Shown here in pieces: positions 1-8,239 of a DNA stretch of 64,000 bases. This DNA comes from UBA1351 sp965140555 (lineage in GTDB: Bacteria; Bacillota; Clostridia; Lachnospirales; Vallitaleaceae). Location of the stretch: assembly GCA_965140555.1 (NCBI GenBank), contig OZ223259.1, positions 2,852,001 to 2,916,000 of the forward strand, written 5' to 3'. The notes beneath the pieces are model-generated. The model did no database searches. It saw nothing but the letters and a program-made list of their open reading frames with translations, and had not been told where the DNA came from. Every line of letters begins with the position of its first letter. Position 1 is the stretch's first letter. A program made the translations under genes and the position numbers.

Positions 1-1
1 C

Positions 2-1084
2 ATATTAAATTCACCAGTAGAAACGTTGAAAACAGGAATAGGAAGCTTGAAAGAAGAGGACTATATTCCGTTGACTATCCGTTATCTTGATGGAGATTAT
101 TTGAAAGCATCCGAGTATGTTTCAAAACGATTGCGTGAGGATTTGCTACGTGGTGATGGTAGAATCTCCATTCAATCGATGAAAGACTATGATTTGGTCT
201 TACGATATGAAGGGTATAGGGATATTTATATTAATCTTGAAAATGAAAATTTCTGGTTTGAAAATTCAGAGGAGTCTTATGAAGTTCGAGATATCAGCGC
301 ATTGTGGGACCGATATATAATCAAACAGGTCAAGGGTGAAATGATATACGATGATTTTGAAAAAAGAGTATTAACGGAGATACATGAAGATGTTGATAAC
401 GATGGCACTATTGATGATGTTTATTTAACCGAAGATGTGGATATACGTTTGAATGTTAATGAAGCAGAATGCGTCATAACGAAGAACTCTCGGCAATTAG
501 AAATTGGATATCCGAGAGAATATTATAGCGATACACATATGGAGATGGCACATGTTGAATACATAGACCGTTTCGGTATATTGATGTATAGCTATGATGG
601 AATGAGTATTTCCGGTCCATTTACAACGGTTCATTTTTATAAATATATAAATCAGGAAATTAAAGAATTAGATACAAATGTAACGTGTAGAATCGAGAAT
701 ATTGATTTAGAAGAAGGCATTATAGATCTTAAGTTTTTACCGGAAGATATAGACTATCAACTCGAGCTGACGACAGAAGAAGTGGCGAAAAGTAAAGAGA
801 GTAAGAGCGAATTAGTCATAGACGATGCAAAAAAGGATATCTATGAAAAAGATCTTCGAGAAAGTACGCTTTTCTCTCCAGATAAAGTGATGTTTGATGA
901 TTATGATGGGGATGGTGAACTAGAATATATTAGCATTGGATGGCTTGAAACAAAGTTTGCTGGTTCATATATTCCTATAGAAGAAAGAGTTGCCCTAGTT
1001 TATAAGATGTATCCGAATAATTTAGAATGCGTAGATGTAATCTTTCGGAGGGATAGTAAAAAGTCATTTCCGGATGTGGAATAA
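2..1084 (+). CDS. C-terminal part of an unknown protein with Asp-rich calcium-loop-like motifs (cut by window start)
   Basis: The reading frame is open to the left edge, so the true start lies outside the window; a TTG at 26 has no good ribosome site and is unlikely to be the start. I do not recognise the family. About 360 residues are visible. They are rich in Asp/Glu/Tyr and contain two D-x-D-x-D-G type loops (near residues 130 and 305 of the visible part), similar to the calcium loops of FG-GAP or EF-hand-like repeats in secreted bacterial proteins. This suggests an extracellular or cell-surface protein, but no signal peptide can be checked. It ends 8 bp before the leader of CRISPR array 1 and shows no functional link to it. 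Confidence 0.6.
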   Translation: MLNSPVETLKTGIGSLKEEDYIPLTIRYLDGDYLKASEYVSKRLREDLLRGDGRISIQSMKDYDLVLRYEGYRDIYINLENENFWFENSEESYEVRDISALWDRYIIKQVKGEMIYDDFEKRVLTEIHEDVDNDGTIDDVYLTEDVDIRLNVNEAECVITKNSRQLEIGYPREYYSDTHMEMAHVEYIDRFGILMYSYDGMSISGPFTTVHFYKYINQEIKELDTNVTCRIENIDLEEGIIDLKFLPEDIDYQLELTTEEVAKSKESKSELVIDDAKKDIYEKDLRESTLFSPDKVMFDDYDGDGELEYISIGWLETKFAGSYIPIEERVALVYKMYPNNLECVDVIFRRDSKKSFPDVE

Positions 1085-1091
1085 ATAGGAA

Positions 1092-1266
1092 TTTTTTCCA
1101 GTTGTGAATATTCTGACAACTGAGAAATCCCTTATCCGATAAGGCTTGACAAGGTTTTTTGTATATGATTTAATAAAAGAAGAAATCATTGGAAAAAAAT
1201 TAAGAAATGCCGTAAAATCAAGGGTTTCAAGGATTTTTGAATTTTAAGAATGCCCATTTTACGTTG
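1092..1266 (+). promoter_or_regulatory. Leader of CRISPR array 1 with promoter
   Basis: AT-rich leader of about 170 bp, nearly the same as the leaders of the other four arrays. It holds a consensus-like promoter: TTGACA at 1146-1151, a 17-bp spacer and TTTAAT at 1169-1174. The block just before the first repeat (GCCCATTTTACGTTG) is also conserved and is a likely adaptation signal. This fixes transcription of the array on the + strand. Confidence 0.85.
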
Positions 1267-1947
1267 GTTGAACAGTAACATAGGATGTATTGAAATCAAC
1301 GTTACGTGCCGAATAAAGCGTTTGAATGCTAATGTTGAACAGTAACATAGGATGTATTGAAATTCCTTTACCGGCTCATGGCAAAAGATGCAGTCCACGT
1401 TGAACAGTAACATAGGATGTATTGAAATGTACCAAATTCAGTTTTAAAATAAAGAAACCGTATTGTTGAACAGTAACATAGGATGTATTGAAATCCGCCA
1501 AGTGCATCGATGTAGTCGAAGAACTCTGGTTGAACAGTAACATAGGATGTATTGAAATTGGGTTATGATACAACTTTTGATATTTTCTCAAAGAGTTGAA
1601 CAGTAACATAGGATGTATTGAAATAAACTTAAGAAGTTTTTTTATTGGACAAAAGAAATTGTTGAACAGTAACATAGGATGTATTGAAATTAGTACCCAC
1701 TCTCGTAGAGGTGCCAATCGGAAGCACGTTGAACAGTAACATAGGATGTATTGAAATTTACTTGGAGCAGAATCTCCAGAAGGATGATTATGGTTGAACA
1801 GTAACATAGGATGTATTGAAATGCCTTTCCGGAATCATAAACTCGTCCGGATGCTGCAGTTGAACAGTAACATAGGATGTGTTGAAATCAGCGATGATAG
1901 CTAGGAAAGACCTGGACTTTGACTAGTTGAACAGTAACATAGGATGT
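1267..1947 (+). CRISPR. CRISPR array 1, 11 repeats, 10 spacers
   Basis: The 30-bp repeat begins GTTGAACAG and ends ATTGAAAT, the I-B/III type of unstructured repeat with an ATTGAAA(T) 5' handle. Repeats start at 1267, 1334, 1399, 1465, 1529, 1595, 1661, 1728, 1793, 1859 and 1926. The tenth has one change near its end and the last breaks off after 22 bp, which marks the leader-distal end. Spacers are 34-37 bp. Spacer 8 (1758-1792) encodes, on the complementary strand, the RadC motif HNHPSGD. Most other spacers are also open and protein-like on that strand. Confidence 0.98.
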
Positions 1948-2373
1948 CGAAAACAATTTTAAAAAAAGCACTTTAAATTCATAGTAAATATACCGGTATC
2001 AAATTCATGAGTAATTGAAATCATTCCGATATCGGTATATTATTTGTTTGAGTTTAACAGTACAGTAGAGCGATTGAGCTCTTTTGCTTTGCTAACTAAA
2101 AAACAGGCTCGATTAAGAGAATCTATTGACGAGCAAAGAACATACAACCTAATATGCGATCCGGGTATGGATTCATGATTCCAAGGCGTACACCAATAGA
2201 ACAATCCAATTAGAGTAAAATGAAAAAGCGATATGAGCTGAATAGGATATAGAGAACATGGATATAATTTCTTTGTAAGAAAAAAGTGGATGGCAGGATA
2301 AATGATTTTTTTTCGATAGGGTTAAAGGATGTTCACAGATGAAGGTAGATGACAGATTAAGTGAGGGTAAAAA
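1948..2373. other. Intergenic stretch with a 13-bp inverted repeat
   Basis: No gene seen. An inverted repeat at 1988-2000 and 2028-2040 (arms ATATACCGGTATC and GATATCGGTATAT, one G-U pair) lies just after the end of array 1 and may end its transcript, although no strong T-run follows. From about 2063 the sequence is the 5' flank of the duplicated kinase cassette and matches 6281 onward. Confidence 0.5.
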
Positions 2374-3085
2374 ATGAAAACTAGTGAGAAACAGTTGTTA
2401 TATATATCGGGGCCATCTTGCGCAGGGAAATCAACAGTGAGCAAAGACGTGCTAAAAGAAATAAGGGAAATACAGTATATTCTAGGGGATGAATTTTGGA
2501 TTCAAAATGAACAGTATGATTTTGACAGACGTATCGAAAGAACGAATCAGGATATAATAGCTGCTATAGAAAAAATCTCGGGAGAGAAAGTTCTCCTTGA
2601 ATGGGTGCCTTCTTATGGACCGTTTGTGGATCGTATAAAAAGTATTTGTTTAAGTAAAGAGTATACGTTCATTCATGTTGTAATAACAGCACCAAAAGAT
2701 ATATTAGAGATGAGAAAGTTAGCTAGGGACGGAAATAAGGAATTAGGTCCGGTTGATTTGGAGCGATATGCAACATTAAAGAATATTACTCTTTATGACT
2801 CGAGTATTGAGTCGACAGATACAATTGTTTCAGAATGTATCCGTATTTTGAGTAGTTAATTCTTTGGTAAGTGGAATATAGGAAAATTGGCATTAGTTTC
2901 ACAGATACAATTAAAAGTCTATAATCACAATGAATCGAAGAAAACAAAAGAAAAAAGCCGTATCTTTTTTGATGAGATTCAGCAGGATGTATCGTATGAC
3001 GATAAAGAAAATGATGGTTCGGCTTGTTGTGAGTTTATCACTTTTTGTAGTATAGTCAGTTTTTGGAAATCAAAAAAATAAAGGC
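2063..3085 (+). repeat. Segmental duplication, copy 1 (kinase cassette)
   Basis: About 1 kb that recurs in the same orientation at 6281-7293 with roughly 95% identity by eye. The match covers ~300 bp of upstream flank, the P-loop kinase gene and the start of a small membrane protein gene. The two copies sit between array 1 and array 2 and enclose an IS3 element and a group II intron remnant. Confidence 0.9.
2374..2859 (+). CDS. P-loop nucleoside/small-molecule kinase-like protein, copy 1
   Basis: A 161-residue protein with a Walker A motif GPSCAGKS at residues 13-20, followed by an ILGDEFW segment of the kind that binds substrate in small P-loop kinases (AAA_33, shikimate or chloramphenicol-phosphotransferase-like). 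It probably phosphorylates a small molecule in the cytoplasm; the substrate cannot be read from the sequence. It starts at ATG after GTGAGGG. It is 96% identical to the product of 6586-7071, differing at about six residues. Position between CRISPR arrays makes a defence or addiction role possible, but nothing in the sequence proves it, and an ordinary metabolic kinase fits as well. Confidence 0.75.
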   Translation: MKTSEKQLLYISGPSCAGKSTVSKDVLKEIREIQYILGDEFWIQNEQYDFDRRIERTNQDIIAAIEKISGEKVLLEWVPSYGPFVDRIKSICLSKEYTFIHVVITAPKDILEMRKLARDGNKELGPVDLERYATLKNITLYDSSIESTDTIVSECIRILSS

Positions 3086-3364
3086 GATAAAAGAAGTATG
3101 AGCCAATTAGAATCGACTCAAGAGATTAGTAAAGAAAAACAAAAAGAGAGATACTCAAATTCAATAGACCAAGCATAGGAAACGAATTTTTTAAAGTATG
3201 GAAAGGTGGATTATGCTTCGCTATATCAATTGCCAATGAAAAAATCAGATAACTATGAAATAATAAGTGGAAGTGTATTGATTTATACTGCCATCCAGAT
3301 TGAAGGTGCATGGGTTACACTTAACTGGACAGTTATTTTAAGGTCATGTATTATAAATCCATAA
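2930..3364 (+). pseudogene. Decayed small membrane protein gene after kinase copy 1
   Basis: The start of this frame matches the intact 58-residue ORF at 7141-7317: a basic N-terminus (MNRRKQKK) followed by one membrane segment. Here a TAG at 3053 stops it after 41 residues, in the middle of the membrane segment. The frame then stays open and protein-like, with a further stop near 3176, until it runs into the 88-bp repeat at 3313. The longer downstream part suggests that the parent gene coded for a larger membrane-anchored protein and that the copy at 7141 is itself cut short. Function unknown. Confidence 0.5.
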
Positions 3365-3400
3365 ACTAAAAGAGATTATACTATGCCCAGTCTAAAAGAC
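3313..3400 (+). repeat. 88-bp direct repeat, copy 1
   Basis: Nearly identical to 4833-4920 in the same orientation. The pair brackets the group II intron remnant and the ORF at 3690-4640. It may mark the ends of an inserted segment or be remains of one mobile element; I could not assign it to a family. Confidence 0.75.
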
Positions 3401-3612
3401 AAAAAGGTTGTCCTTTTGACAATCCAGAAGGTTAAGGCAACTCAGATATAACCATTCAAATGCGATTAAGTATCAAATACAAGAAAAAGCTACTGGCAAG
3501 TAGCCGGTAGCTAAATACTTCGTTGCTCTATCACTGACGACCGTTTGCGCAAGCAAGGGTGTCAGTTCTTTTCAGACTATTACCAATCTGTAAGTAAGTG
3601 CATAAACTTGGG

Positions 3613-3690
3613 AAGCGCCGTATACGAGACCCGTACGTACGGTGCTGTGGGAGGTCGGAAAAGTTATTCAACTTTTCCTTCTACCCGATT
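3613..3690 (+). ncRNA. Group II intron remnant: domains V and VI only
   Basis: Positions 3614-3645 fold into the typical domain V hairpin: AGCGCCGTA pairs with TACGGTGCT, with the conserved CCGTAT / ACGTACGGT core. It is followed by a domain VI-like stem (GGAAAAGTT with AACTTTTCC, 3657-3678) and the usual CTACCCGAT type 3' end near 3690. No reverse transcriptase ORF and no recognisable 5' domains are present upstream, so this is a truncated, non-mobile relic. Its 3' end abuts the stop codon of the opposite-strand gene at 3690. Confidence 0.6.
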
Positions 3691-4640
3691 TACATGATCA
3701 TTTTTTGTATTTTTATACTTTTAATTATAGAATCATTTACTGTGTCGCCTTGAATAAAAAATAATCTTAATATGTAATTTTCATCTAATTGATAAACGAT
3801 TTCGTTCTCAGTAAAAAATGAGTCTTCATCATAAGATAGTTGCATATAATCTGAATTTAAAATATCGATTATATCAATTATTGGCTTTCCAATTATTTTA
3901 TAACCATTAAAAGTTGACTCATTATTATTGGTTGAAAAACCAATAACTTGTTCTGTAAGTATATTATAATATATTAATGTACATCCTTCATACTCTATAT
4001 TAATATCATTAATATTTTCTGAAAGAGGAACGGTTTTTTCATTTATATTATAATACAAATAATTGTCATCCTTATTTTTTATATTGATATAAGGTTTGTT
4101 TAAAGTATCTATAACTTTATTCAAAGAGTCACCTACTTTGATACCATTTACATTAATAGTATCAATAGTATCCAGTAAAGGATATTCTACAGAAGTATCA
4201 ATATAAGTTATATCAATATAACCATAATGTTTACTTTGGATATAATATCCATCAGGAGAAAATAACTCTACAAAAGCATATCTTTTTCCTAGTCCATTAT
4301 GTAAGGTATTTAAAACTTTAATATAATAATAGTCATATTCATCTTCAATCATATCATTACTGTCTATCTGACCAGGATAGACAGTAACTTCTTTTAAAGA
4401 ATATATCTTAAAGATATCATTGAATTCGTTATAATCAGAATAATAGAAATTTTCTATACTATCTTGAATATAAATGTTATTACTTTCCAATTCGATTTTC
4501 AATGATTCAATTTCTTTTAATAGTTCATCATTTTGTTCTTTCCAATTATTTTTTTCAGTCTCTATTATTAATAAAATTACTATTGTTGAAAGTAATAATA
4601 AAATAATAAATGTGACCTTTAGTATTTTATTTTTCATCAT
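3690..4640 (-). CDS. Hypothetical membrane-anchored protein
   Basis: A 316-residue protein. Residues about 6-27 form one hydrophobic membrane anchor, followed by a charged coiled-coil stretch (about 30-55) and an Asn/Asp/Ile/Tyr-rich outer domain. No conserved family motif recognised. The gene is more AT-rich than the Cas and sugar genes of the window, which together with the intron remnant at its 3' end and the 88-bp repeats on both sides suggests recent acquisition. I cannot propose a function. Confidence 0.65.
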   Translation of the reverse strand: MMKNKILKVTFIILLLLSTIVILLIIETEKNNWKEQNDELLKEIESLKIELESNNIYIQDSIENFYYSDYNEFNDIFKIYSLKEVTVYPGQIDSNDMIEDEYDYYYIKVLNTLHNGLGKRYAFVELFSPDGYYIQSKHYGYIDITYIDTSVEYPLLDTIDTINVNGIKVGDSLNKVIDTLNKPYINIKNKDDNYLYYNINEKTVPLSENINDINIEYEGCTLIYYNILTEQVIGFSTNNNESTFNGYKIIGKPIIDIIDILNSDYMQLSYDEDSFFTENEIVYQLDENYILRLFFIQGDTVNDSIIKSIKIQKMIM

Positions 4641-4991
4641 ATTATTATAACACCTTTAATAAAAATAAGAATCTGCTGAATCTATAATATGACTAGCCTT
4701 TGTTTTTTTCATTCGATCACTCCTCATACATCCCATTATATATACCAATATTTACTCCATAAGTATAGCATATAAAAATATATTTCTTATGTAGGTATAT
4801 ATTTCTATTCACTATCAAGATATTAATGGATAGGTCACACTTGACTGGATCGATATTTTAAGGTCATGTATTATAAATCCATAAACTAAAAGAGAGCATA
4901 CTATTGCCCAGTCTAAAGACCAAGAAGAACAGTTACCCCTGAATCCCAAAATTATCTGATTGACGAAATACTAAGCACCTTTGGTGGGTTG
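4641..4991. other. Gene-free AT-rich stretch
   Basis: No gene seen. It contains the upstream region of the minus-strand ORF and copy 2 of the 88-bp direct repeat, and ends at the left inverted repeat of the IS3 element. Short broken frames after the repeat look like decayed transposase sequence, but they are too short to assign. Confidence 0.5.
4833..4920 (+). repeat. 88-bp direct repeat, copy 2
   Basis: Second copy of the repeat at 3313-3400, with a handful of substitutions and one deleted base near its end. It ends 71 bp before the IS3 element. Confidence 0.75.
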
Positions 4992-6265
4992 GGGATGCGG
5001 ACGTTTTCTTGGACAATTATGCTGCCAATCCAAGACTTCGTCGATACTCTAATGGGCTCTTATTTCCTAGTGATGTTTTAATTCGTGTTTCATTGTACCA
5101 CACAAGATATTCATTAAGGGTTTTCGTGAATTGTTTTACAGAAACATTTTCCCGATTATTACAGTAAAACATTTCATTTTTTAGTCGTCCGAAGAATCCC
5201 TCGCACGCTGAATTATCAGGGGAACAACCCTTCTTTGACATGGATCTTTGAAGCCTTGATTTCTTCATCCGAGAAATCCAACCTGGCCAACGATAATGAC
5301 AGCCTCGATCTGTATGTATTAATGGGTGTTCCGTATGACTGAGTGTGCATATAGCGTTATCCAGCAGATTATTTACTAATTCTGCATCAGGTTTCGTACT
5401 AATATTCCAAGTAGCTATCATGCCGTCAAAACAATCTACAATTGGTGACAAATATACTTTCCCTGATGGGATAGTGAACTCAGTTATATCGGTTAGCCAC
5501 TTGACGTTCGGCGCAGGTGCATTGAAATTTCTGTTGATGACATTTGGAATGGCAGGTGTAATCTCACCTTGGTATGAGTTGTATTTCCTTTTCTTTTTAA
5601 CTTTAACAATCAGATTCTGTGCTGACATGATTTTGCGCACAATCTTTTCTGATACTCGAACGCCTTCGTTGGCTAGTAATCCACCAATTCTACGGTATCC
5701 ATATCGTAACTTATTTTGATTAAACAGTATAACAATTTTATTGCTTAGTTCAGCATATTTATCCGAAAAGCTCAGTCGGTGTTGTTAATAATAGTAGCTA
5801 CTTCTGGAAATGCGGAGTTTATTTAATAATAATGACAGTGAATATTTGGCCTTCATGGCGTCGACAATCACTGTTTTTTCACGGTATGTAAGAACCGTCA
5901 TGTCGGCGCCGGGGTCTTTTTTTAGGACGTTTAGTGTTTCCTTAAGAATGTTTAGTTCAAGTTGCATATTTTTCATCTGAGCTTTCAGTTGTTCGACAGA
6001 CTCAGAGGAAACAGGCTCTCCTTGAGGGAGTTTAGCACGAGGATCATCATTTGTATTCATAAGCGCTATAGCTCCTTTATGAATGTACTTTTTTCGCCAC
6101 TTATATATCTGCATTCTAGATGGGTATCCTAATTTTTGTATTACCATACTCACGGAACTGCACTGCTCATAAAGCTGTAGAGCTTTGTTACGTTGATATT
6201 TTGAATACACTGTTTTTAGCTCCTTTCAAGAGCTTTATAAGTGTCCAACTTTATGTCCGCATCCC
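4992..6265 (-). mobile_element. IS3-family insertion sequence
   Basis: About 1.27 kb bounded by imperfect 24-bp inverted repeats. The left one starts GGGATGCGGAC at 4992 and ends GGACA; the right one is its complement and ends at 6265. Size, the OrfA-like N-terminal helix-turn-helix and the rve-type DDE domain are those of IS3. The right end lies only about 16 bp from copy 2 of the duplicated kinase cassette. No clear target-site duplication was recognised. Confidence 0.8.
5017..6210 (-). pseudogene. IS3 transposase, OrfA and OrfB in one frame, split by an in-frame TAA
   Basis: The first 141 residues hold a helix-turn-helix (about 1-50) and a leucine-zipper-like stretch (about 70-100). The frame then meets TAA at 5785-5787, right after SRSSYYY, and continues without any shift as QHRLSFSDKYAEL and on into the DDE integrase domain (WLTDIT, HTDRG and a later Glu), ending SLGLAA. 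About 397 codons in all. IS3 elements normally make OrfAB by a -1 shift between two frames; here both parts share a frame and the only break is the stop. The likely reading is a nonsense mutation that inactivates the element, although readthrough is not excluded. Confidence 0.75.
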
Positions 6266-6280
6266 TGGCCCCAGTATAGC

Positions 6281-7293
6281 GGAGCGATTGAGCTCTTTTG
6301 CTTTACTAAAAAAAAACAGGCTTGATTAAGTGAATCTATTGACGAGCAAAGAACATACAACCTGATATGCGATCCGGGTATGGATTCATGATTCCAAGGC
6401 GTACATCAATAGAAAAATCCAATTAGAGTAAAATGAAAAAGCTATATGAGCTGAATAGGATATAGAGAACATGGATATAATTTCTTTGTAAGAAAAAAGT
6501 GGATGGTAGGATAAATGATTTTTTTCGATAGGGTTAAAGGAAGTTCACAGATGAAGGTAGATGACAGGTTAAGTGAGGGTAAAAAATGAAAGCTAGTGAT
6601 AAACAGTTGTTATATATATCGGGACCATCTTGCGCAGGGAAATCAACAGTGAGCAAAGACGTGCTAAAAGAAATAAGGGCAATACATTATATTCTAGGGG
6701 ATGAATTTTGGATTCAAAATGAACAGTATGATTTTGACAGACGTATCGAAAGAACGAATCAGGATATAATAGCTGCTATAGAAAAAATCTCGGCAGAGAA
6801 AGTTCTCCTTGAATGGGTGCCTTCTTATGGACCGTTTGTGGATCGTATAAAAAGTATTTGTTTAAGTAAAGAGTATACGTTTATTCATGTTGTAATAACA
6901 GCACCAAAAGATATATTAGAGATGAGAAAGTTAGCTAGGGATGGAAATAAGGAATTAGGTCCGGTTGATTTAGAGCGATATGCAACATTAAAGAATATTA
7001 CTCTTTATGACTCAAGTGTTGAGTCGACAGATACAATTGTCTCAGAATGTATCCGTATTTTGAGTAGTTAATTCCTTGGTAGGGGACATATGGAAAATCG
7101 GCATTAATTTCACACATACAATTAAAAATCTATAATTACAATGAATCGAAGAAAACAAAAAAAAGCCGTATCTTTTTTGATGAGATTCAGCAGGATGTAT
7201 CGTATGACGATAAAGAAAATGATGGTTCCGCTTGTTGTGAGTGTATCACTTTTTATAGTATGGTCAGTTTTTGGAAATCAAAAAAATGAAGGA
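6281..7293 (+). repeat. Segmental duplication, copy 2 (kinase cassette)
   Basis: Second copy of the ~1-kb unit at 2063-3085. The kinase gene is intact and the small membrane ORF is unbroken here. The match ends near 7293, about 35 bp before the leader of array 2. Confidence 0.9.
6586..7071 (+). CDS. P-loop nucleoside/small-molecule kinase-like protein, copy 2
   Basis: A 161-residue protein with Walker A at residues 13-20 (GPSCAGKS), 96% identical to the product of 2374-2859; the few differences are conservative and spare the P-loop. Both copies being intact, in a region where neighbouring genes are broken, suggests that the kinase is under selection or that the duplication is recent. Predicted cytoplasmic small-molecule kinase of unknown substrate. 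Confidence 0.75.
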   Translation: MKASDKQLLYISGPSCAGKSTVSKDVLKEIRAIHYILGDEFWIQNEQYDFDRRIERTNQDIIAAIEKISAEKVLLEWVPSYGPFVDRIKSICLSKEYTFIHVVITAPKDILEMRKLARDGNKELGPVDLERYATLKNITLYDSSVESTDTIVSECIRILSS

Positions 7294-7317
7294 GTAGGAA
7301 GCTTTTTAAATGTGTAA
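7141..7317 (+). CDS. Small single-span membrane protein, 58 residues
   Basis: ATG at 7141. The protein has a very basic N-terminus (MNRRKQKK) and more Arg/Lys up to residue 27, then one hydrophobic segment at about 28-45, ending GVGSFLNV. It lies 69 bp after kinase copy 2. The matching frame after kinase copy 1 is broken by a stop, and that copy suggests a longer original protein, so this ORF may also be a truncated relic. No ribosome site of note is seen before the ATG. Confidence 0.4.
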   Translation: MNRRKQKKAVSFLMRFSRMYRMTIKKMMVPLVVSVSLFIVWSVFGNQKNEGVGSFLNV

Positions 7318-7327
7318 TATCGGAGTA

Positions 7328-7502
7328 AAAGTTCCAGGTGTGAATATTCTGACAATAATGGAATCCCTTTATATATGGGGCTTGACAAGATTTTTAATAC
7401 ATGATTTAATAAAAGAAGAAATCATTGGAAAAAAATTAAGAAATACCGTAAAATCAAGGGTTCTAGCGATTTGCGAATTTTAAGAATGCCCATTTTACGT
7501 TG
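7328..7502 (+). promoter_or_regulatory. Leader of CRISPR array 2 with promoter
   Basis: Same leader family as array 1. TTGACA at 7382-7387, 17-bp spacer, TTTAAT at 7405-7410, and the conserved GCCCATTTTACGTTG block before the first repeat. Confidence 0.85.
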
Positions 7503-7995
7503 GTTGAACAGTAACATAGGATGTATTGAAATGCCGTTCCCGCTGTTGCAACACCAAGTCCGACTATGTTGAACAGTAACATAGGATGTATTGAAATTTT
7601 ATCTCTTCTCTTCCTTGTTACTACACGTTGCATGTTGAACAGTAACATAGGATGTATTGAAATTATCATTCGGCAGATGTATATACTCACCGATTGTTTT
7701 GTTGAACAGTAAAATAGGATGTATTGAAATTTTGTAAATAATGTTGGGTGTATAAAACTCATAATCGTTGAACACTAACATAGGATGTATTGAAATAAGT
7801 CTACGATATTCCTTCTCCGATATATCGTAGACAGTTGAACAGTAACATAGGATGTATTGAAATAAGAATTGTTGAGGATCCATTTCATCATAATCATCTG
7901 TTGAACAGTAACATAGGATGTATTGAAATATGTGGTCCAGTTGGAAGTCATCCCCTCTTATTGGCGTTGAACAGTAACATTAGATGTATAGAACC
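7503..7995 (+). CRISPR. CRISPR array 2, 8 repeats, 7 spacers
   Basis: Repeats start at 7503, 7568, 7634, 7701, 7767, 7834, 7900 and 7966. The fourth and fifth carry single changes and the eighth is degenerate (TTAGATGTATAGAACC end). A further fragment, ATTGAACAATAAT, at about 8032 may be older debris. All seven spacers have an open, protein-like frame on the complementary strand. Spacer 5 (7797-7833) carries an 11-bp inverted repeat. Confidence 0.97.
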
Positions 7996-8082
7996 ATTCC
8001 TTACCCACATACCCCATCATGAAATGCACAAGATTGAACAATAATCTACGAATTACCTTTATAAAATAGCTTAGCGATTTCC

Positions 8083-8111
8083 TTGTGAATAGACTAGAGA
8101 TTTGATATACT
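8083..8111 (+). promoter_or_regulatory. Promoter candidate for the corA-cmr operon
   Basis: TTGTGA at 8083-8088, 17-bp spacer, TATACT at 8106-8111, followed by a 5' leader of about 120 nt before the corA start. It would let the type III operon be transcribed apart from array 2. Confidence 0.6.
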
Positions 8112-8239
8112 TTATATGAAGTTGAATATATAATGAATTAAGCCTTATATATGGTGTGGATTGATTGAGTAGAGTATGATTTATAGATTTTATATCACTT
8201 ATGATGACATAAAGTATAAAAATAATCAGGGGGATTAGT

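Noticed and set aside
1186..1807. Minus-strand open frames through array 1 (and likewise through arrays 2-5) with repeated MLLFN, FQYILCYCST or NTSYVTVQ blocks
   Set aside because: These are translations of the CRISPR repeat, which happens to be open in all three minus frames; they are not repeat proteins.
2374..2859. Zeta-type toxin of a toxin-antitoxin pair
   Set aside because: The P-loop fits, but length is short, there is no antitoxin-like gene ahead, and the kinase itself is duplicated intact.
7835..8044. Plus-strand frame with repeated LNSNIGCIEI
   Set aside because: Same cause: the one plus frame of the repeat without a stop codon.
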